Shown here: positions 59,316 through 64,000 of the stretch, one piece after another
How the letters are laid out: each line of letters opens with the position of its first letter
Position numbering within the stretch: position 1 is the stretch's first letter
Assembly (NCBI RefSeq): GCF_014960965.1
Contig: NZ_CP063169.1
Span: 4,001,581-4,065,580 of the forward strand
DNA from: Ruania alkalisoli
GTDB lineage: Bacteria > Actinomycetota > Actinomycetes > Actinomycetales > Beutenbergiaceae
Reading direction: 5' to 3'
Length of the DNA stretch: 64,000 nt
Notes under the pieces: generated by a model
Told to the model about the DNA's origin: nothing
What the model saw: only the letters and a program-made list of their open reading frames with translations
The model's database searches: none
Program-made: the position numbers and the translations under genes

Positions 59316-60785
59316 TTAGTGCAGGCCGCGTTGGCCGGACAGGCCGCGCGTTGGTGGAGCATCGGGGCCGGCACTGCCGCCGCTGTCGGCGTGACCCGGG
59401 TTTCCGATCCACTTCCCCTCGCGCGTCCACTCTTCGGCTTCTACGCCCAGCTCCGAGACCAAGACGTTCGAGAGCCGCTCGAGGACGTCCTGGTGGTCGG
59501 GCGAGGAAGCCAGGTCGTCGAGTTCGGCCGGATCGACATCCAGGTCGAACAGCTGCCGTCGGTTTCCGTGGGGGTAGTAGATAAGTTTGTACCGGTCGTC
59601 GCGGGCCATGCAGGTGGCCTTCACCCCGGCTCCGACGGCGCCCGTGAAGTGCCCACGCTGCGCCCCGGTGACCACGGAGCGGCCGTCGAGCCCAGCGGGT
59701 GGGTCGATGCCGGCCAGGTCGAGGAGCGTAGGCATGACGTCTTGGAGCCCGCATAGTCGCTGGTCCACCTGGCCGGGTGACACGCGGTCGTCCCCGACGG
59801 GACCGGTGAGGATCATCGGCACCCGCGCCGAGCCTTCGTAGAACAGTGACTTGGCCCAGGCACCGTGGTCGCCGAGCATCTCGCCGTGGTCTGAGGTGAA
59901 CAGGATCACCGTGTCCTCGAGCATGCCTTCCTCACGCAACGTGCCGATGACCACACGTAGTTGGTGATCGATGTGGGTGCATAGGGCGTAGAACGCCCGC
60001 CGGGCGTCCTCGCGCAGAGCTTCCGGTGGTGCCGAGCGTTGCCGTTCGCACACCGGCCAGGGCGCTGCGTCCGGATCATCCGCCCACTGCCCGTGGACCG
60101 GTGGGTCCATCTCCTGGCGACGGTAGAGATCGAGGTATTCCGCGGGTGGGACCAGCGGCGGGTGCGGGTGTGTGTAGGAGAGGTAGAAGAACCCGGGCCG
60201 GGTGGGGTCCCGGCGCTTGATCTGGCGCGCCATCTGCTCCGTGGCCCAGTTCGTCACATGCAACCGTTCCGGCAGGTGCCACGCGCGGCTGAGGTACTGG
60301 TTGTTGCCCATCCCGTGCGTGAAGGCCTGACCGTGGAACCCGGCATCGGTCAGGGCAGCCTCGTAGTCGTCGACCACGCCCCACTGGGTCCGTCCTTCTT
60401 CGGTGAGCAGGACGTCTGCGAACCCGATTCGGTCCCGTTGCGGGTACACATGCAGTTTCCCGACGGCGTAGGTCTGGTAGCCGTGGTCGCGGAAAGTTGA
60501 GGCGAGGGTCGCCAGGTCCGGCATGGGCGCTTCCGGCTCGTTCCACCTGACGCCGTGGGTGCGGGCCGTGGTCCCGGTCATCAGCCCTCGGCGCGCGGGA
60601 ACACACACCGGCGTCTCGCTGTAGGCGCGGGTGTAGCGGATCCCGGTCGCGGCCAGCTCGTCGAGGGTGGGCGTCTGCACGACGGGATGACCAGCCGACT
60701 GCAACAGGTGCCCGGGCCACTGGTCGACGGTGACGAGGAGGACGTGCGGGCGGCGCGCCGCCGGCGTCTCTGCAGCTGCCGTCAT
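59316..60785 (-). CDS. formylglycine-dependent sulfatase
   Basis: A 489-residue alkaline-phosphatase-superfamily sulfatase. The formylglycine signature is intact: C61-V-P-A-R65 in SETPVCVPARRGLMTG. The metal residues are at VTVDQWPG and FTSDHGEMLGDHG. No signal peptide is seen, so it probably acts in the cytoplasm on imported sulfated oligosaccharides. It needs a formylglycine-generating or anaerobic maturase, not found in the window. The start overlaps the DUF1961 stop by ATGA. Confidence 0.9.
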   Translation of the reverse strand: MTAAAETPAARRPHVLLVTVDQWPGHLLQSAGHPVVQTPTLDELAATGIRYTRAYSETPVCVPARRGLMTGTTARTHGVRWNEPEAPMPDLATLASTFRDHGYQTYAVGKLHVYPQRDRIGFADVLLTEEGRTQWGVVDDYEAALTDAGFHGQAFTHGMGNNQYLSRAWHLPERLHVTNWATEQMARQIKRRDPTRPGFFYLSYTHPHPPLVPPAEYLDLYRRQEMDPPVHGQWADDPDAAPWPVCERQRSAPPEALREDARRAFYALCTHIDHQLRVVIGTLREEGMLEDTVILFTSDHGEMLGDHGAWAKSLFYEGSARVPMILTGPVGDDRVSPGQVDQRLCGLQDVMPTLLDLAGIDPPAGLDGRSVVTGAQRGHFTGAVGAGVKATCMARDDRYKLIYYPHGNRRQLFDLDVDPAELDDLASSPDHQDVLERLSNVLVSELGVEAEEWTREGKWIGNPGHADSGGSAGPDAPPTRGLSGQRGLH

Positions 60786-61489
60786 CGCGCGATCTCCTCG
60801 TCGTGTGCTGCCTCTTCGAGGAGCGCTACCTCGAGGTCGGTGTACTCGCCGATCAGGGGTGCCATCTGCCGGAATCCGATCTGGCCGCCGGCCAGAGCCT
60901 CCCCCACGGCGCCGTCGTCGATCCAGTCGAAGCAGCGCAGCGCGTTGACCCAGAACTCGACCCGCGGACCGTCCTTGATCACGGTGATGGTGTACGGCGG
61001 ATCGGCGTCGGCTACGTCGGGGATCGGGTCACCGCCTTGCGTCACGAGGTGGAAGCCCGGGCTCTTGCGCAGGTTGCAGGTGTGGAAGGCCCGTTCGTGG
61101 GGCTGCTTGCGGCGGAAGTAGGACACGTGCAAGGTGCGCAGGTCACTGCTGTGGTATTGCGGGTACTCACCGGTGCGCCGGGCCAGGGCGTCGTCGTGGA
61201 CGTTCTCACCGCCCATTCCCGTGGCGGCGAAGAACATGATCGCCAGGCCCGGTTCGCGGATCGGCCAGAACTTCCACCGGATCGCCACATGATCGGGGAG
61301 GACCTCGGGGCACCAGAACACGACGTTGGCGGCCTGCCCGTCCTCGACCGGCCGGGTGCTCTCGAGCCGCATCCGCCGGTGCGGGAATGTCACGGCACCG
61401 TCTCCCTCCATCCGGAATCCGTCCACGTCCGACGGCGACCGGAGCGGGTTGGCATAGATGGTGCGACCGAGCGCGGGCTGCTCTGGCAT
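60782..61489 (-). CDS. DUF1961 (YesU-like) protein
   Basis: A 235-residue beta-sandwich, jelly-roll type protein (NVVFWCPEVLPDHVAIRWKF, HVSYFRRKQPHERAFHTCNL, GFRQMAPLIGEYTDLEVALL). The Bacillus relative YesU lies in the rhamnogalacturonan cluster and has a concanavalin-like lectin/lyase fold. The ATG at 61489 follows GGAGGA. It overlaps the sulfatase gene by ATGA and comes 16 bases after the SGNH/propeller gene. It probably binds or cleaves a uronic-acid-containing oligosaccharide. Confidence 0.78.
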   Translation of the reverse strand: MPEQPALGRTIYANPLRSPSDVDGFRMEGDGAVTFPHRRMRLESTRPVEDGQAANVVFWCPEVLPDHVAIRWKFWPIREPGLAIMFFAATGMGGENVHDDALARRTGEYPQYHSSDLRTLHVSYFRRKQPHERAFHTCNLRKSPGFHLVTQGGDPIPDVADADPPYTITVIKDGPRVEFWVNALRCFDWIDDGAVGEALAGGQIGFRQMAPLIGEYTDLEVALLEEAAHDEEIAR

Positions 61490-61505
61490 GGGGATCCTCC
61501 AGGTC

Positions 61506-63428
61506 TCAGATATCCACGACGCACAGTTGGGAGTAGCCGGTGGCATCGCTGGCGAACAGGATGCTGCGCGAGTCGTGGGACCAGACCGGGTGCAGGTGCG
61601 TGCCCCGGTGGGAGTGATCGGTGACGGCAACCTCAACCAGTTCGCGGACGGAGTGGTCGGCCGTGTCGACCAGGTTCAGCGTGGCCATGCCCTCGCTTGC
61701 GATGACGTGGTCGACCACGATCCATCGCCCATCCGGGGAGAAGGACGGGTGGCCGTGGCCACCGATCGCATCGGTGGCCAACTCGCGCTCACCGGTACGG
61801 GCATCGATCAGCACCAGGCTGTAGCCGGGTCGATCCCCGAATTCCGCATTGGCGAGCAGACGTCGCCCGTCCGGGTGCCAGCTGGGGTGGTTGCCGAACT
61901 CACCGAGCCTGCGCAAGTCGCTACCGTCAGCATTCACCGAATAGAGGTCCTTCACCCGCGGAAGCTCGGCGAACTTCGTGTCGTAGAACTTCTCGTTGGT
62001 GAACACGAACATCAATTGCTGACCGTCAGGCGACCACTTGGTGTGCTTGATGTACAGATGCCAGTCCGCGATCTCGGCACGCCTCGGATGGATGTCCAAT
62101 GCGTCCTGGACCGTGGCGAGGGTCCGCTCCTCAACATCGGTGAAAGAGCGGATGACGACGCCGCTCGTGGCCTTGGTGCGCCGGACGGTCTCGTCGTCGT
62201 GGCGGGCGCGATCGGTGAAGTAGACGAGCTCATCGTGACCGGGGCGCATCATCCGCAGATCACCCGGGAGCGAATCGACGCCGCCGGTCGCCATATCGAC
62301 CGTAGCAACCAGCGGGCCACGCTCGTCGACGTCGCGGAAGTACAGCCGCGCGCCGTCCGCTGACCACTGCGGCATCGCACCATCGTTGGCCGTCATAGCC
62401 GCCGATCTGGCCACCACTGTCAGATCCGATCCGTCCGGCCTCATGACACAGATCTCGCCATCACTGCTGCCACGGTGACGGCTGAAGGCGATCCGCCCGT
62501 CCGTACGCGACCACGGTGGCAGGTCGTAGTACCCGTGTACCGAGTGCGCCCGGCCGTGAGTTAGTTGCCGGATCGTCGATCCGGTGATCGAGTCGACAGT
62601 CCGTGTGCCGCCGGTAACAGGTCCTGTGGCATCAGCCGTGGAGTCCGCGGTAGCCATCACACCGTCAACGATGGCGTCGGCCACGTACTCGGCAATAGTC
62701 CGGGAGCCGAGGAAGGAGGAGTGACTGTCATCCCGCAGGCCGTCGGGGAACTGGGTGCTGGGTGCGCGGTGGGTGAAGTACTCGACCGACCCCTCCGGTC
62801 CTAGCCGTTCGTAGAGAGCATGGGTCATCGCGTGCAGGTCGATGAGTGACAGGGACCGTTCCGTGGCCAGCTCGCGGACCACCTGCGGGTACCGCCCGTG
62901 TGTGTCGGTCAGCGTCGCGCCGTCCCACACGCGCCGCGCTACCGGCGTGCACAGGATCGGCGTGGCCCCGGCCGCCTCGACCTCGTCGACAAAGCACCCG
63001 AGATTGGAGCGGTACTGACCGTCGGCAGCCAGGTGCTCATGTTTGGCATCGTTGTGGCCGAACTGGATGAGCACGATGTCGTCGATGTGCACCAGGCGCA
63101 GGAGCTCACCCCACAGACCGCTCTCCCGGAACGACTCCGTGCTGGCACCCCCCTGTGCGAGATTGCACACCGGGACAGTGAGCGGTGGCAGCCCTCGCTC
63201 CACACGGCGACAGGTCACGAGAGTGTTGAGCTCGGCTCCGAGGTGACTTCCCCACCCAAACGACGGCTTCTCGTGGATAGGGCGTGAGGCGACGGTGGAG
63301 TCACCCGCCAGGTACACGGTCGGGCCCCCGGTTCGGCGGGGCCGCAGTCCATGGTCGGTCTTCTCCATCGCTTCCTCTCTGACGGTTCGAACAAACTGAT
63401 CCTCAGACTCACGCAGCGAGGCGGTCAT
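61506..63428 (-). CDS. fusion of SGNH esterase and oligogalacturonate-lyase-like beta-propeller
   Basis: A 640-residue protein. Residues 35-260 form an SGNH/GDSL hydrolase with GDSTV (S44), G93, GHND (N126) and D233/H236, like rhamnogalacturonan acetylesterases. Residues of about 285-640 form a seven-bladed TolB/PL22-like propeller (WSRTDGRIAF, KWSPDGQQLMFV, HPSWHPDGRRL, THLHPVWSHDSRSILF). The PL22 fold is typical of oligogalacturonate lyases. No signal peptide, so probably cytoplasmic. The ATG at 63428 overlaps the permease stop; an internal ATG at 63368 has a better ribosome site (AGAGGAAG). The pairing of deacylation with a lyase-type domain in one chain is unusual. Confidence 0.82.
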   Translation of the reverse strand: MTASLRESEDQFVRTVREEAMEKTDHGLRPRRTGGPTVYLAGDSTVASRPIHEKPSFGWGSHLGAELNTLVTCRRVERGLPPLTVPVCNLAQGGASTESFRESGLWGELLRLVHIDDIVLIQFGHNDAKHEHLAADGQYRSNLGCFVDEVEAAGATPILCTPVARRVWDGATLTDTHGRYPQVVRELATERSLSLIDLHAMTHALYERLGPEGSVEYFTHRAPSTQFPDGLRDDSHSSFLGSRTIAEYVADAIVDGVMATADSTADATGPVTGGTRTVDSITGSTIRQLTHGRAHSVHGYYDLPPWSRTDGRIAFSRHRGSSDGEICVMRPDGSDLTVVARSAAMTANDGAMPQWSADGARLYFRDVDERGPLVATVDMATGGVDSLPGDLRMMRPGHDELVYFTDRARHDDETVRRTKATSGVVIRSFTDVEERTLATVQDALDIHPRRAEIADWHLYIKHTKWSPDGQQLMFVFTNEKFYDTKFAELPRVKDLYSVNADGSDLRRLGEFGNHPSWHPDGRRLLANAEFGDRPGYSLVLIDARTGERELATDAIGGHGHPSFSPDGRWIVVDHVIASEGMATLNLVDTADHSVRELVEVAVTDHSHRGTHLHPVWSHDSRSILFASDATGYSQLCVVDI

Positions 63429-64000
63429 CCCTTGAGCGCCCCACCCATGATGGTGGCGCCCCGCAGAACGATCCGCTGGGCGAAGATCAGGACCAGCAGG
63501 ACCGGCAGCATGGTCAGCAACGTGGCAAGGACTACCTCGGGGATACCGATATCGGACTGCACGATGGAGTTCGGATTGAGTTCGGGTGCCACCGAGGCCA
63601 GGAGCGCGAGCCCGACCGGCAACGGGAAGTCATCACTCGAGAGCATGATGTACGGCAGCAGGAACTCGCCCCAGTTCCGGGTGAAGGAGAAGAAGGTCAC
63701 CAACGCGGCGATCGGTGCCGCAAGCGGCATCGCCACCTTCAGGAAGACCTTCCACTCGCTGCATCCGTCGATCCGGGCCGCGTCATAGACATCGCGACCG
63801 ATCGTGCTGGAGAAGTAGATAAAGGTCAGGTAGAGCCCGAGCGGGAAAACCGCCCCTGGAAGAATGACGGCCCACCTGGTTCCAACCAGTCCTAGCGCCA
63901 CCATCTCCAGGAACTGCGGCAGCACGAGCGCACCGCCGGGCAGCAGAATCAGACCGAGGGTGGCCATGAGGATCGGCTTGCGCATCCGGAAGGTGCACGC
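63425..64000 (-). CDS. carbohydrate ABC transporter permease (MalG-like), partial
   Basis: The C-terminal 191 residues of a MalG/UgpE-type permease; the frame stays open to the window edge, so the N-terminus is missing. The EAA loop DVYDAARIDGCSEWKVFLKV is clear, with four helices. The stop overlaps the start of the SGNH/propeller gene (ATGA), so the importer and the enzymes form one operon that begins outside the window. It probably imports the oligosaccharide handled by the sulfatase, DUF1961 and esterase/lyase-like proteins. Confidence 0.88.
   Translation of the reverse strand, partial: ACTFRMRKPILMATLGLILLPGGALVLPQFLEMVALGLVGTRWAVILPGAVFPLGLYLTFIYFSSTIGRDVYDAARIDGCSEWKVFLKVAMPLAAPIAALVTFFSFTRNWGEFLLPYIMLSSDDFPLPVGLALLASVAPELNPNSIVQSDIGIPEVVLATLLTMLPVLLVLIFAQRIVLRGATIMGGALKG

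Overview
The window reads as one contiguous piece of chromosome from a high-GC Gram-positive bacterium (Actinomycetota). Support for this comes from the very GC-rich third codon positions, frequent GTG starts, many genes whose start codon lies 6-7 bases after a TANNNT -10 element (leaderless mRNAs), an IdeR/DtxR-type iron box, sortase-type cell-wall anchors (LPxTG and LAxTG), a PPOX-class flavin protein and a fused circularly permuted ATP-grasp/alpha-E protein. I guess the order Micrococcales, but the sequence alone does not settle it. I see no tRNA, rRNA, CRISPR array, transposase or prophage.

0-13 kb: a CstR/CsoR-like repressor with a Cys-rich mini-protein and its operator; an M50 membrane protease; a lamin-tail/beta-propeller wall protein; a TetR-controlled divergent pair (oxidoreductase plus DUF1304); a RecQ helicase with a C-terminal phosphoribosyltransferase domain; a DUF11-repeat wall protein; an Rsm22-type methyltransferase. 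13-19.7 kb: the CP-ATP-grasp/alpha-E, transglutaminase and PPOX operon, a berberine-type flavin oxidase and methionine aminopeptidase. 19.7-21 kb: about 1.27 kb without a gene, holding two diverged 70-base repeats packed with DnaA boxes directly upstream of a NUDIX gene. 21-35.8 kb: scattered regulators and enzymes, including an iron-box heme oxygenase, an NHL-thioredoxin protein, an ECF sigma factor with its YCII/DGPF partner, a short Erm-like methyltransferase, an RCC1-repeat wall protein and an S9 peptidase.

36-43 kb: a carbohydrate ABC importer (two permeases and a lipoprotein, no ATPase), a 2-hydroxyacid dehydrogenase, a LacI regulator and an acetylxylan-esterase-family protein. 43-55 kb: a minus-strand series glpK - glpX - glpD - beta-phosphoglucomutase-like - otsB-like - GH65 phosphorylase - NarL-type regulator, divergent from an IclR regulator and a second glycerol kinase. 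A 17-base element occurs once on each side of this divergent region. The gene set can be read as a pathway that phosphorolyses an alpha-glucoside (glucosylglycerol or trehalose) and burns both halves; this is my leading candidate for a poorly described system. 55-64 kb: an SSS-family transporter with a small membrane partner and an amidohydrolase, facing a minus-strand operon of ABC permease (cut by the window end), an SGNH-esterase/beta-propeller fusion, a DUF1961 protein, a sulfatase and a Gfo/Idh/MocA oxidoreductase. This looks like part of a locus for a sulfated or acylated polysaccharide.
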